Shown piece after piece: positions 1-15,402 of a stretch of 64,000 nt of DNA. The notes beneath the pieces were generated by a model that was not told where the DNA came from, made no database searches, and saw only the letters and a program-made list of their open reading frames with translations. Source of the stretch: Cycas panzhihuaensis (lineage: Eukaryota; Cycadophyta); contig CM041465.1 of the NCBI GenBank assembly GCA_023213395.1, forward strand, positions 231,391,741 to 231,455,740, written 5' to 3'. Position numbers and translations under genes: made by a program. Every line of letters starts with the position of its first letter. The first letter of the stretch is position 1.

Positions 1-5289
<5,289 letters not shown>

Positions 5290-5338
5290 TTGATTTTGTG
5301 CCACTCAAAATTTAAAAAAATAATAATAATGTGTATAT

Positions 5339-5374
<36 letters not shown>

Positions 5375-5414
5375 ATTATTATTATTTTTTAAAATTTTGA
5401 GTGCCACAAAATCA
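5290..5414. repeat. Inverted repeat with (CA)n loop at edge of the simple tract
   Basis: The left arm (5290-5334, starting TTGATTTTGTGCCACTC) and the right arm (5370-5414, ending GAGTGCCACAAAATCAA) are reverse complements over about 45 bases with two mismatches. The loop is a short (AC)n run. It looks like the termini of a small inverted-repeat (MITE-like) element or a hairpin that seeded the neighbouring microsatellite. No clear target duplication is seen. Confidence 0.8.
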
Positions 5415-6899
5415 AGGGAATATATATGGTGATGAATAAACATTGGGTGTACAAAATAGAGTATGCACATATTTTTCATTTCATGAGTGTGACTAAATAA
5501 AAGGAATGCATACATTGTTACACACATGGGGATATGTGAGAGTGCATAAACATATGTGCTTTTGCTTTGTAACTATTGTCAAACCAAGCATACATTTATA
5601 TTTTTGTGAGTATGTTATGGCCATATAGTGAATATACACCCTCTTCATTTTGTAAATAATATGAAACTAAGGGAACACAAAAGATAATGATTGTATAAAG
5701 GTAATTAATATATAGGAAAATTCTTCATTTAACAACCAACATCAAAGTAAAGGTACACATATTAGTGGAGGATGTGAGCATAACTTAATGTCCAATTATG
5801 TCATCTAACATTTAGTGACTAATATTAAACTAAGGGAATAAACATTATGGGAGGATATAAGCACGAATGCAATGTCCAATTACATTATCTAACATCGGTT
5901 AGATTGTTATTAGGCAATGCAAAAAGTTATAACAGAAGTTAGGTTTGGCTTGTCTCAATTAGATTTAATTCGATGACTTTCTTACTTATTTTGTTTTCCA
6001 TGCTAGCCTTGCCTATGCAGATTTTTTTTTTTATAATTATTTATTTTTTCAGCTTGCACTTATTTGCTTTAATTATTGTTGTCATACATGATAGATTTTT
6101 TAAAGAAAACTATTGTAACAGTGCAATACTTTCATTGGGTGTTAACCATGCGGAGAGTCAACTTGATTGCATGTTATATTTGTTTACGACATAAGAAGGC
6201 ATATGTAAGGGCAAAAAAGTGCACATTGCACAATAGTACAAAACCATATGAATATATACTTTGATGACATAATACCACCTATACGCGCACATAAATAAAG
6301 AAAATACATACAACTATGAATATAAAAGTTGTATATACTAATGAATATAAGCACAACACTGAGATTAAAACAAAAGAACCTATATATCAGTCAATTTTCT
6401 AGGATATACATAATAATGAATAAATATAAACATCTAAAGAACCCATGCACAACAAATATCTATGGCTATGTCTGACAGCTAATACAAACACACATACACT
6501 TGCACACCCCCACATACATATACACAAAATAAAACGGCAATGGTTGTTCAAACTCGTTTTCTCAATAAACAAAAAAAAAGAAAAACAACGCTTTCCGTCC
6601 CCTTGAAATGAATAAATACGAAAACATTGAGATTTGATTAAAGGGAAAGCACGTCCCATCAAAAGGAGAGAAGGAAGAATACTCATCCCTTGCAAGTAGT
6701 AGGCGTAGGCATTATTAAAGAAAGGGAAAGCTCGAAAGCATCCACGGTATCATTATGTAGGCACGGTCTGTGGATGGAAATGTGGTTTTGATGAGAAATG
6801 GTTGGGAGCGATTCCATTTGTCCACAAAGAGATACATGGCATGGTGCGGAAGGCAAAGAGGAAGGATAAGGGTGGCGGACACATGGACGAGAGAATTGA
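5415..6899. other. AT-rich non-coding stretch, no gene recognised
   Basis: No reading frame with recognisable similarity and no repeat termini are seen, apart from the short tandem duplication listed separately. Short open frames here have no domain signal. Confidence 0.6.
5748..5912. repeat. Two diverged ~84-bp tandem copies
   Basis: Both copies share the order GGAGGAT..GAGCA/AAGCA, AATGTCCAATTA and ATCTAACAT, about 84 bases apart. A third, weaker copy may lie just upstream. No function is suggested. Confidence 0.55.
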
Positions 6900-7200
6900 T
6901 TGCTTGGAGGAGGGTAGGTGTAGATGAGTGGGCCAATCGGGCCCTTTGCCAGCTGCGTTCCTTCTCACTCAGCTCCTTCTCCTGTCCGAGCAGCAGTAGC
7001 CGGTCTCACGAACGAATTCCGGATGGACGGGCCATTAATGCCACCCCAATTACTAGGCTCTAATACCTTTACGACAGAGGCCTCTCGTAACTAAACGGAC
7101 TGCGAATAGTTCTCAGAGAGTGTCTGAGTTCGAGTCTCCCGAAGGCCGAGGCGAAGCAGCTAGGGTTTATTATTAGGGACGGCATTCTGGAGGAGTCGGC
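6900..7200 (+). promoter_or_regulatory. Possible host promoter / 5' UTR
   Basis: Base composition rises sharply above the AT-rich flanks and includes CT-rich runs near 6958-6995. An AGGGTTT telo-box, common in 5' leaders of plant housekeeping genes, lies at about 7163-7169, 35 bases before an ATG. There is no clear TATA box. Assignment rests on composition and the telo-box only. Confidence 0.3.
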
Positions 7201-7252
7201 ATGAGACCGGTGCGTTTCTTCTCGAAGCTTTCGACGCTGCTTCTCTGCTCCT
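7201..7252 (+). CDS. Candidate first coding exon of an unknown host gene
   Basis: ATG at 7201 opens 17 codons reading MRPVRFFSKLSTLLLCS, a basic start followed by a hydrophobic run, as in a signal or transit peptide. At 7253 the sequence is GTGAGT, an ideal plant 5' splice site, leaving the intron in phase 1. A possible continuation lies at about 7603-7707 after a weak acceptor, but two frames are open there and neither is recognised. This is the only place in the window where a non-transposon gene start is plausible. It could equally be chance, and the product is unknown. Confidence 0.3.
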
Positions 7253-8640
7253 GTGAGTTTTCTTTCTCCGACTGTTTCTATGTAGTATTATGGTTATGCT
7301 ATAACGACCGAATAAATGAAAAAACGGGAATTTAGTTATGGTGTATCCTGTAGTACATAAACCAAAGCTATCTCGAGTTAGCCGAAGTTGTGCAAATTTA
7401 ACTGGAATTTCGAGTGCGAGGATTGCAGGTGTTGGACGCCTTCGGGTCTGATATTGTGCCTTGATTGTGGTTTCGAAATTATACCGGGTTGAATTGTAGT
7501 GTATTGGAATATTTTCCTCTGAATGAAATATATTCTCCCCCCCCCGACTATAATGTTGAGCACGGTGAGAGATACGGAAACCTGTGGTTGCTTAACTTTC
7601 GAGTGCGTTCGCAACGTGGCATTGTCGTTGATGCTGGAAGAGCACCCGGACTGGAAATTCGGAGAAAAACTAAAAAAGAGAGAAATGCGGCATATGATTT
7701 CCTCTGATTGAAGGAACTTGTATCCGTGTATCGCTACGCCCTGATTTGTTGTATGTCATGCATTGCACGAAGATGCGCAACCAGTCTTTTTGTCAGACAC
7801 TTGGCGGACAAGCAACTTCTGCAGACTGCAATGCATTGGATATCTGCCGGCTTAACTCATGAAAACGGCATCGGCATTTAAATTGGCTTTTTCAGGTGGC
7901 TGGGTGGGCGCTTTTGGGGAAATTTGCACTTTTCATGAATAAATAAAATTGAAACGCTGTGATAGGATGAATCCGGTGCGCAGATGCAGTGGTAAAGATG
8001 AATCGACGTTGCAAAAGAGGTCGCAAGTTCAAGAGTGTGGTAGATGGAAATTGTGTTCATTCTGTTGCTGGGGAAACTCTTACTTCTCCTGTTTCCAGAT
8101 GGAGCAAACTATTAATGGCAAATGAGTACTGTGTTTTCCTGTCTCCCTCTTGGTCCTGGTGGCCCATTGTACACGCAAATCTAATTATCAAGGCATTGAA
8201 TAGACTAAGATGCTACTTCTTAAGCTAGGGTAACGTTCAGCAAAATCTGCGCTCTCTGTAAATCGGCTAGAGGGTGTTCTAATCACATTCAATAGCCGAA
8301 GCCACTATTGAGTTCCTGGGAATTTGAATGAGGGTCCAGAAGTTAAATTTTTTGATGTAGAACTTGGTGCTTAATCTAATTAAACTGGATTACTTCACTA
8401 AAGAACAGAAACAAATGGGGAAAGGGTGTGAACGGAAAAACTCCCAAAAGCTTGGCTTGATAAGAACCAGAAGAGATGAGAAGGCCTATTTGGTTGATCC
8501 TTGCTAGCTTTGTAGCTTTGCTCCTTCCAAACAAAATGATATGCATCCAAACCCACAAAATTTCATTGCATAAAATCAAACAACACAGCTGCCATACAAG
8601 GGCATAGCATCTCCATTCCCCATGGCTCGTGGGAAGCGCT
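7253..8640. other. Intron-like or intergenic DNA
   Basis: Mixed-composition DNA without retroelement coding similarity. It could be the intron downstream of the candidate exon. The only internal structure seen is the weak tRNA-like motif pair near 7986-8033. Confidence 0.4.
7986..8033 (+). repeat. Possible tRNA-derived SINE head
   Basis: GCAGTGGTAAAG resembles a Pol III A box and GGTCGCAAGTTCAAG, 33 bases later, resembles a B box. The order and spacing match the tRNA-related heads of plant SINEs. No poly-A/T tail or target duplication was identified, so this is a weak call. Confidence 0.25.
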
Positions 8641-9040
8641 GCAGTTCTTTTATTAGGGCATTTAATTCAAATGTTGACACTGGAGTTGCCACTCTCTATA
8701 CAAAATCCTCTGGCTTCATTCAGAAAGCAGCCTAACAGTGAAAATGCCAAATCTGTGTGAGATGAACACCCAAGATAGGCGTTTAGCTCATTGCTTAATG
8801 CCCACTTTGAGAAGCCAAAACAAATTTTATAGACAATTGATTACATGCAAGCTAAGCTAGCATAGTATTCCAATGCAGAAGGGTGATAGAACTCAACTCA
8901 AATCTGAGTTTACAAATTTTCACTGCAGGCCACTTCTGACTCTAACTCAACTGACTACTGGTTGCATGTAATAGTTGACAATGATTGAGTTTAACTCTGA
9001 TTTGCTGCTTACTACAGACAATTGTTCATTTGTATGCCCT
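8641..9040. other. Unassigned DNA beside a decayed gypsy element
   Basis: No coding signal is seen. On the minus strand it lies downstream of the gypsy integrase remnant at 9.7-10.6 kb, where a 3' LTR would be expected, but no matching partner LTR was found in the window. Confidence 0.35.
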
Positions 9041-9975
9041 GCTATACACATACTGCTGTATCCTTCTGTACGCACACAGCAATCATTTAACAGCTCACAT
9101 GAAATACTACTTTGTAATGCTTACACGGTAATGACTACCAATCATTTTAACTCAGCTTACTGTTGATTGCATGCAGCAATTGACTGTAACTCGCTTCATG
9201 CTCCTACTGCTGATTTCATGCTACAGTTGATTGCAACTCAACCAAATATTGTGCTGTACATATACAACAGTTATTTAACAATTTATGTGAAATACTAAAT
9301 TATAATGCTTACATGGAAATGGACACATGATAAGCCCTCCCTTTCAGAGCAACTTGCAGTCAAAGTTACTACATCAAATGGAGACACTACCAAAGAAATG
9401 TTGTGGGCTGCTGTGTAGCAGAAGACCTTTCCATGAATCAAATGCTCAGCTATAGGCTCTACATTTCAGAGCTTCTTGTCCCTGGAGGTCAGGATGCATT
9501 CTGGCACTAGTTCCAATTGCCCATGGGCACTTATTATTGAATTGAGGTAATTCTGAATGAGTAGAATTTTTTCCCAAGCTTTCATTAAGCATAATGGCAT
9601 AAGAACAATAGTGGATGACAACTCAACCATACACTCTGCTGTCCATTTTCAACAGTTGGTTAACAGTGCACATAAAAGAATATTTTTTAATACTTACGCA
9701 GGAATGGCCGCCTGAAACACCTTGCTTTCAAAGTTACTGCTTAAAATATGGATAGTATTGAAGAAATGTTGTGGCTTTCCATGTAGCATTGTCTTGCAGA
9801 AGACCGTTCCCTGTAATTTAGTACTGAACTATAGGTTCCCCATTTCATAGCTTAGTTTTCCAAAGATCAATACACATTCTGGTACTAGTTCCATTTTCCT
9901 CCATCCTTTAATGGAGGTGATTCTGCATGAGGGGTAATGTTGTTCTCAAACTGCCTTTTAAGCATAAAGTCACAG
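9041..9975 (-). repeat. Diverged tandem duplication of a gypsy pol 3' end
   Basis: A block at about 9236-9600 recurs at about 9620-9975 with indels. Shared landmarks are AACAG near 9266 and 9651, AAGTTACT near 9363 and 9731, GAAATGTTGTGG, and TTCTGG.ACTAGTTCCA. The first ~100 bases also occur near 9041-9150. On the minus strand both large copies encode the tail of a Ty3/gypsy integrase: LVPEC.L is followed, in the 9.24-9.60 kb copy, by AEHLIHGK, which resembles chromodomain sequence. Confidence 0.65.
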
Positions 9976-10560
9976 TAAACATCGTGACTTCTTCTGTGTT
10001 CACTGTTCAGACAACTTAATCTTGGATGCTACCTCTCCAATCGTGTCTTCAATCTCATATGGTGCAGAGTATTTGGGTTGCAACCTCTCTTTGATAGCTT
10101 CATTGATCAATGATTGCCTATGGTGCTGCAATCAGAATTAATCCCAGTCTTCCACTTCAAACTCCTTCCAGTTCTATTCTTGTTCCATTGCAATTTCCTT
10201 TGATGTTGCGCTACTAATAATCTTTCTTTGGTCGTCTGACCTTCCTCCTCTTTTGTAACACTGACTCTTGCAATGTTTGTGATTTTGAGTACATGGTGTG
10301 AAAACCAACCAGGGGATTGATGTTGGTGAGTCATTCCTGTGTAAAGCCTTTAATGGTGACATTCTGACGGATGTATGATATGGCTTGTTGTAAGAGAGCT
10401 CTGTCAGACCTGACTATTGGATTTGCTTGCTTGGTTCATCATGTGCCAAGTGCCGAAGATACTTTTCGAATTAATGGCTTTGTATTTCTGTCTGGCCATC
10501 TATTTGGGATGGTCATAAGTGCTTATAGTAAGGGGAATGTTAATTTGCATCATCAATTCT
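9690..10560 (-). pseudogene. Ty3/gypsy integrase remnant
   Basis: Read leftward from 10560 in changing frames, this stretch gives the ordered landmarks of a chromovirus integrase. They are QIDGQTEI (core domain), FEKYLRHLA, ELSYNKPYHTSV.MSPLKALH, KEFEVEDW (GPY/F-type C-terminal domain), QPKYSAPYEIEDTIGEVA, and FENNITPHAESPPLKD, followed after a frameshift by LVPECVL. Several stops and frameshifts interrupt it, and neither reverse transcriptase nor an LTR is visible alongside. It is an old fragment of a minus-strand Ty3/gypsy element, with its 3' end duplicated to the left. Confidence 0.8.
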
Positions 10561-10570
10561 TGTGAAAAAT

Positions 10571-11274
10571 GGTTTAGGAACTTCTTGTTTGTGGCAACTC
10601 TTCGAGATTGCTAACTAATTCCAATAGCAAATGATAGCAGAAATACTTGACTACTACCAAATCTCAAAAGTTGGAAGTAATAAAATACTAATAACAACTC
10701 CACTTTGCATTGAAAAGAAGAAGCATTGAAATGACAGCAAATATGGCAATACACAAAGAAGTGAAATAATAGCGAATATGATAGCTTCACAACACAATAA
10801 AATAGTATTCGATAGTGCAACTTATCTCTAATACAAGTACCCACCAAATCATCGAATATCTTTTACAATAGTTGTCCTTTGAGGCAAGGAAGCCTCCATA
10901 AATAACACCTCCTCCCAAAGGAGCGAAGGGAAGAAATAAACTTCAAAAGCTAATAAGGCCACACATCCAAATCATGAATTATTTTTGACTAGGAATAGCC
11001 CTTAAAATAAAAATTTAAAAGTAAAGATGACCTCCAATAACTTGTATTTAAGACTTCAAACTTAAAATTGGCATTACTTTCTCATATGGTGTCTGTTTGA
11101 GACTCGCAACCACTTGCTTAAAAGTCAATGAAAAGCTCTATGTCATGATTGATGTTTCACAAACTGATTTTCTTTATTTGAAGACATTATTGCAAAATAT
11201 TGAATATCTCATCATTTTTAAAGGTACTTTGCTCTATTGGGAGGGTCAAGTGTACAATAGTATCCACCCTCCCC
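10571..11274. other. AT-rich unassigned DNA
   Basis: No gene or terminal repeat is recognised. The interval separates the gypsy remnant from the left LTR of element A. Confidence 0.5.
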
Positions 11275-11461
11275 ACATAGAAATAACATTTATTCTTAAG
11301 TTATAAACTTAAGATTAGTTTCTAATAATCAAGGGTTATGTCTGGTACACCCCATTCTATGCATGGAGGATGCTTGTCACTCATGTAGAGTGGATCTCTT
11401 TATATCTATGTACATTCTTATCAATTCAAAACCATTAAGCAATATTTGTTGAATTGTCTTG
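11275..11461 (+). mobile_element. 5' LTR of copia element A
   Basis: About 187 bases match the LTR at 48392-48579 along their whole length. They share AAGTTATAAACTTAAGATTAG, CCCCATTCTATGCATGGAGGA, TCACTCATGTAGAG and GGATCTCTTT. About 13 percent of positions differ by eye, so the element is old. The terminal TG is lost here, but the primer-binding site follows immediately. Confidence 0.8.
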
Positions 11462-11462
11462 T

Positions 11463-11474
11463 TGGTATCATAGC
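11463..11474 (+). promoter_or_regulatory. Primer-binding site of element A
   Basis: TGGTATCATAGC lies directly after the LTR. It is a one-mismatch version of TGGTATCAGAGC, complementary to the 3' end of plant initiator tRNA-Met, and fixes the orientation of A as plus. Confidence 0.8.
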
Positions 11475-11836
11475 AAGTTTGAAGGGACCAATGGAGGCCT
11501 TAATAGCACAAAGTTTGTCTGAAAGAAATTATACAGAACTATATCGTACAAAATTGCATAGTCAAATTAGAGCAAAAAAGCAATCAAAAGATTTGTCTTC
11601 TCAAGGGGAGTCCGCCTGCAAAATTTCATCTGAAATCATCATCAAAATTAATTGAAAAAGACTAAAAAAAGAAGGTGCAACCAAATCTCTTTCTTAGCTG
11701 ATTTCTCCCTCCAAAAAAATTTAAAAAGCCAAAAGTGGTTATCAAACATTAGATCTCATTGAGAGCTTCACATTGACACTACATTCAACTTGATTCTATG
11801 ATCGTATGAAAAGAAACCAACTAAAAGAAGGAAAAA
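11475..11836 (+). pseudogene. Leader and start of gag of element A, cut off
   Basis: Leader DNA and a short open frame (11446-11655, with AQSLSERNYTELYRTKLHSQIRAKK) follow the primer-binding site. No recognisable gag or zinc knuckle is present before the start of element B. The rest of A reappears only at about 45.77 kb in the integrase region, so gag, protease and the front of integrase are missing. Confidence 0.5.
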
Positions 11837-11979
11837 TGCTAGACGCCATTTTCACATTCATACTTAATGTGTAATGTGCCCTTTTCCTAGTGATGTAACT
11901 TTAAGTTGTAACTTTAGAATAGGTGGGTTAAAGACCCCTTTCCCCCCTCTTTGGGTGGTTAAATGTAAGTACATACTAG
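11837..11979 (+). mobile_element. 5' LTR of copia element B, segment 1
   Basis: It begins TGCTAG (TGTTAG in the 3' copy) and matches the B 3' LTR at 45.38-45.52 kb: TACTTAATGTGTAATGTGC, AACTTTAAGTTGTAACTTT, AAAGACCCCTTTCCCCC and AAGTACATACTAG. About 20 bases near the start are missing relative to the 3' copy. It breaks at ACTAG, where a separate insert begins. Confidence 0.85.
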
Positions 11980-12412
11980 TGCAGATTGTTAATAGTTTGT
12001 GAGCGCTGATAGGTGTAAATGTATTCATATTTGTATTTCTCTGCTAGGCGGCCATCGTTGAGGATGCTCCCGTGTCGTTGCTCATGCAATCATTATTATT
12101 ATGATATAAGAGTCCTATCATGACAATTTCAATGTTTATTACTTTTTCCTATTATAGTAGACTCCTGGGCGCAAAGATTCCGCATCCAATACTTTCAAGT
12201 CAGTTTATACATACATACTCCCACACATACATTTGACTCAATTGGGCATTTAAATATTGGTGATATGGTTTGTTTCTTTTGACAGACTTTGTTGTGAACG
12301 GGTCCGTCGGATTTTTTTATTTGATTTCTTTTTCTCTTGTTGGGGTGGGGAGTTATTTGAAGTCTCGAGTGAGACTTCTCACCCAAATCATCTGAGGGTG
12401 CCTATCGGTGCA
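11980..12412. mobile_element. Solo-LTR-like insertion (433 bp) in the B 5' LTR
   Basis: The insert starts TGCAGATTG and ends CGGTGCA (TG...CA). It is flanked on both sides by the 5-base direct repeat ACTAG (11975-11979 and 12413-12417). The B 3' LTR carries ACTAG only once at the equivalent place (near 45520), giving a clean empty-site comparison. With no coding content and LTR-type ends, it is best explained as a solo LTR from an otherwise unseen family. A small non-autonomous element with TG/CA ends is the alternative. Confidence 0.8.
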
Positions 12413-12521
12413 ACTAGTCCATGCATGTTTGATACTTGTTGAACATGCAAAGACCCTAAGGGGAGCTCTTTCATCTATATAATGAGATGATTCTCTTTTG
12501 TATAACATTTAGTGGGAGATG
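12413..12521 (+). mobile_element. 5' LTR of element B, segment 2
   Basis: It matches the B 3' LTR near 45521-45620: TCCATGCATGTT, a palindrome, GACCCTAAGGGGAGCTCT, then a TATATAAT box in CTATATAATGAGA and AGTGGGAGATG. It is interrupted after AGATG by element C. Confidence 0.85.
12423..12448. promoter_or_regulatory. LTR palindrome of B (5' copy)
   Basis: GCATGTTTGATAC...TTGAACATGC forms a 26-base near-palindrome about 30 bases before the TATA-like box. The same kind of motif sits at the same place in the LTRs of C and F. Confidence 0.6.
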
Positions 12522-12991
12522 TATTAGAACCTTTTATGTTCTATTGTTAATTTATGTATTATGTAAAGTTACTTTATCACATAAATATGTGAAGTATGCA
12601 CACACTTCTCTAATGTGTGTAATGTTGTAACTTATGAGTCAATGGACTCTTCACACTTCTATTTGAATATTTGCACATATGCATGCATGATAGACAAGTG
12701 TCCTTCATGCAATGTACTTGTATGCATGTTTGACATTTGTCAAACATACAACACCTTGAAGGGCATCCTCCTCACCTATATATTTAGACCATTTTCTCAT
12801 GTATAGCAAGAGAGTATGAGATGTATTATTATGATGTCATTTTGAATACAAGTCAATCTTGTTGGAGCTAGGATCAATTCCTCCTATTCCATTTGTTAGT
12901 GTGTTTATGTGCTTGCTTATTTGTTGTTATTCATTGATGTTAATCATCTTACTATTGCTCTTCATTGTCCCCATATGATCTCATTTCCACA
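12522..12991 (+). repeat. 5' LTR of element C
   Basis: A 470-base LTR starting TATTAGAACC (TGTTAGAACC in the 3' copy) and ending CATTTCCACA. It keeps CCTATATATTTAG, the likely TATA region, which is deleted from the 3' copy. Confidence 0.92.
12723..12748. promoter_or_regulatory. LTR palindrome of C (5' copy)
   Basis: ATGTTTGACA and TGTCAAACAT form a perfect inverted repeat, about 30 bases before the CTATATATTTAG box. The equivalent in the 3' LTR is at 24051-24076. Confidence 0.6.
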
Positions 12992-12994
12992 TTT

Positions 12995-13006
12995 TGGTAT
13001 CAGAAC
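12995..13006 (+). promoter_or_regulatory. Primer-binding site of element C
   Basis: TGGTATCAGAAC lies three bases after the LTR end and is complementary to the initiator tRNA-Met 3' end apart from the last bases. Confidence 0.85.
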
Positions 13007-14551
13007 TGTTTGGTAGGGGATTTGTTTGTTAGATTTAAAGGCTAGGGAGAGTTTGGCAAACCCTTGTTGATGATCTTCGCACTCTGAAGGCGATCCAAGG
13101 CATATTTGGTCTAGTTTTAAGCTCTTTTTTAAATCTTAGATTTTTGTATCTTGGTATTTAAGGCTAACAACATTTTTTTTTGTTTTAGTGTTATATTACT
13201 ACTTTATATTTCTCTCCTTATTGCAAATTTATGTTGAAGAAGGAATTTTTGCACTCAAACCCTGCTCATTGTGTTGAAGAAGGGATTTCTGCTCTCAAAA
13301 TTTGCTCACTGTGGGAGATTCGGCTTTGTTTAGTAGTTGGAAGTGACATGGCTCTGTGTTTGCTTACAAATTGGAGATTGCAACTTTGTTTAGACTTCAC
13401 TCATTTTGTTTTGTATCTGTGTTGGTGCTCGACTATCCTCACTGTGTAGTGGCTATCCATTAAACCTTCCCTGTCTGTGCGCCCTTCCAAAAGTTTGTGC
13501 AGCTTGTACTTGTTGTATACTTCATCAAAGATCGTCAAACAACTCTAAAAATGATGGTAAACAACTAATTCAGTGATTTTATCCATCTTCCAGAGATTTC
13601 GTAGCTCAAATTGAGCTATTTGGTCGATTTTGTGTACTTTGTGTTTGCCTGCTGTCATCGCAATTTTGATTTACAAAGAAAATTTTGATTTACAACTATA
13701 TTGTTATAACTTTAGGAATATTCCAACTTTGATAAAAGTTTCTTTCTTAAAGTTAAAATTTTTAAGTGGTTTTTATTATTAATTTTGTCATTTCTTAGAA
13801 GATCACTTTATTTTTTAATTTTTGACTTCGATAAACATTTTAAAAAAATTTGCATGCGTGTTTATCATTCAAAAAATATTTTTTAAAGTCAATTTAGTAC
13901 TTTTAAGTGAAAACATCACATTTGTACATGCCTTTAGGCTCCATGCGAGGTGACCTATTTAGTCATTAACTATTAAATTTGGTTCAAAAACACTACAACG
14001 CTAATAAAAAATCAATTTTTAGTGTGTGTTAGGACTATTTTGAAGTCCTAACATCTCTTGGCGTGCTTTTGTCTTTGCACAAGTTGCTTAAATCTTGCAA
14101 AAGATCCTTATTTGTAAAGCATTAAGGAAGGAATTCTTTCAAAAGCACTATAAAGCAAGCTACTATTCATAAGACTTGAAGGCATATTTCAAGTACAAGG
14201 CAAGTTATTTTTCATAATACTCAAAGGCATTTTTTAAGTACAAGGCAAGCTATTTTTCATAATATTTGAAGGCATTTTTAAAGTACAAAGCAAGCTATTT
14301 TGAAAGCATTTTTCAAGTTCATGAAAGCAGTTTTTCAACATCATTTTAGCATCAAGCAAGCATCTCAAGTTCAAACATATTTTTCAACCCATAACACATT
14401 ATTCAAGCTTTAAATTTGATTAAATTATTAAGTAGGGAGGCTCGAAAAAGGTTCAAACTTTGCCTCTAGTTTAAGATTGGCGCATTTCATAGGGGACCAA
14501 CTAACTATACAATTAGTGCATAGCAATTAGGACTTAAAAAGTTGTGGGAAA
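13007..14551 (+). other. Non-coding leader of element C
   Basis: About 1.5 kb without a supported gene. Near 14435-14530 it contains GGGAGGCTCGAAAAAGGTTC and TAGGGGACCAAC, which recur in the leader of F near 58230-58305, so this is a long leader conserved between related copia families. A short tandem repeat lies at 14172-14300. The leader ends where the LTR of D begins. Confidence 0.7.
14172..14300 (+). repeat. ~46-bp tandem repeat in C leader
   Basis: Three copies of AAGGCAT...AAGTACAAGGCAAGCTATTTTTCATAATA start near 14179, 14225 and 14269, with few differences between neighbours. Confidence 0.75.
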
Positions 14552-14935
14552 TGTTAGAATATAATGTTTAATGTGTGTGTGGTTAAGTAAAAGTGCGTCC
14601 TAGGATTATTAGTCATAGTCCTAAGTCTTAGGGTCAAAGGGTCATTATAATACTATGTAAAAGGATAGAAGTTTATTGGTCAAGTTAGTGGTGTAATGTT
14701 ATTGGTCAGGACAAAGGTATTTGTCCCACATATATTACTTGTGTTGAATTGTCTCCCACCTCTTTGGTATATAAAGGTGGTTGACGTAGTATGTAACATC
14801 ATCACATCATCAAGGCTCATATTGAGTCTTTGGTGTTCTTGATATGTTAATGCATTCTGATTATATTGTGTTAATCTCTGGTTGTTGATATCATTATTAT
14901 GGTTGATGAATGTTCTCCATGTTAAAATCTTTACA
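14552..14935 (+). mobile_element. LTR of copia fragment D
   Basis: 384 bases starting TGTTAGAATATAATG and ending AAATCTTTACA, with a TATATAAA box at about 14768. Directly after it is TGGTATCGGAAGC, a tRNA-Met-type primer site. The first bases match the LTR starts of J and K (TGTTAGA.TATAATGTTT), so D is a relative. No second LTR of D was found. Confidence 0.82.
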
Positions 14936-15402
14936 TGGTATCGGAAGCAGTTGCTTCTTTGAGGCCTTTGTGTGCAGCTAAGGAAGGAAGATTTAAGAGG
15001 TTGCGTATTGAGAACGTTGTGGTGCCGAAGGGAGATCTGTGGGTCTGCTGCCAGATTGAGGATTCAGATTGGGAAAATAAAGTCCCAAGGTGATTAATAC
15101 TGCAAGACAGTATTTCTGCCAGGTAACTCTGCTTGTGTAAACTTGTGTGTAAAAAAATCATGTACTAGGGTTTGCCCCTCAAGAAGTCGGAAGTAATTTA
15201 TGATAACTGTCACATGCTGAAGAAACTGAGTGATGAAATTTAGAACAAGTTGATTGATGTTTGGAGGCTACTCATTAAAACTGTGTTATGGTTACTGTGT
15301 GTGAATCATAACATACCAATAGAACTCTGGTTGCCAGTTCTTATTAGCTGCCAACGTTAATTCAAAGATCAAACAATTTGATTGAGCTCTCCATTTGGAC
15401 CC
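14936..15402 (+). other. Primer site and leader of fragment D
   Basis: The primer-binding site at 14936-14948 is followed by leader DNA without recognisable gag. The fragment stops at the miniature LTR element at 15403. The remainder of D is absent. Confidence 0.6.

Noticed and set aside
7110-7150. Possible tRNA gene from a GTTCGAGTC B-box-like motif
   Set aside because: No A box, no acceptor stem and no cloverleaf could be drawn upstream.
7465-7711. Overlapping open frames as a second exon of the 7201 candidate gene
   Set aside because: Two frames are open, the acceptor site is weak and neither product is recognised. It is mentioned only as a possibility.
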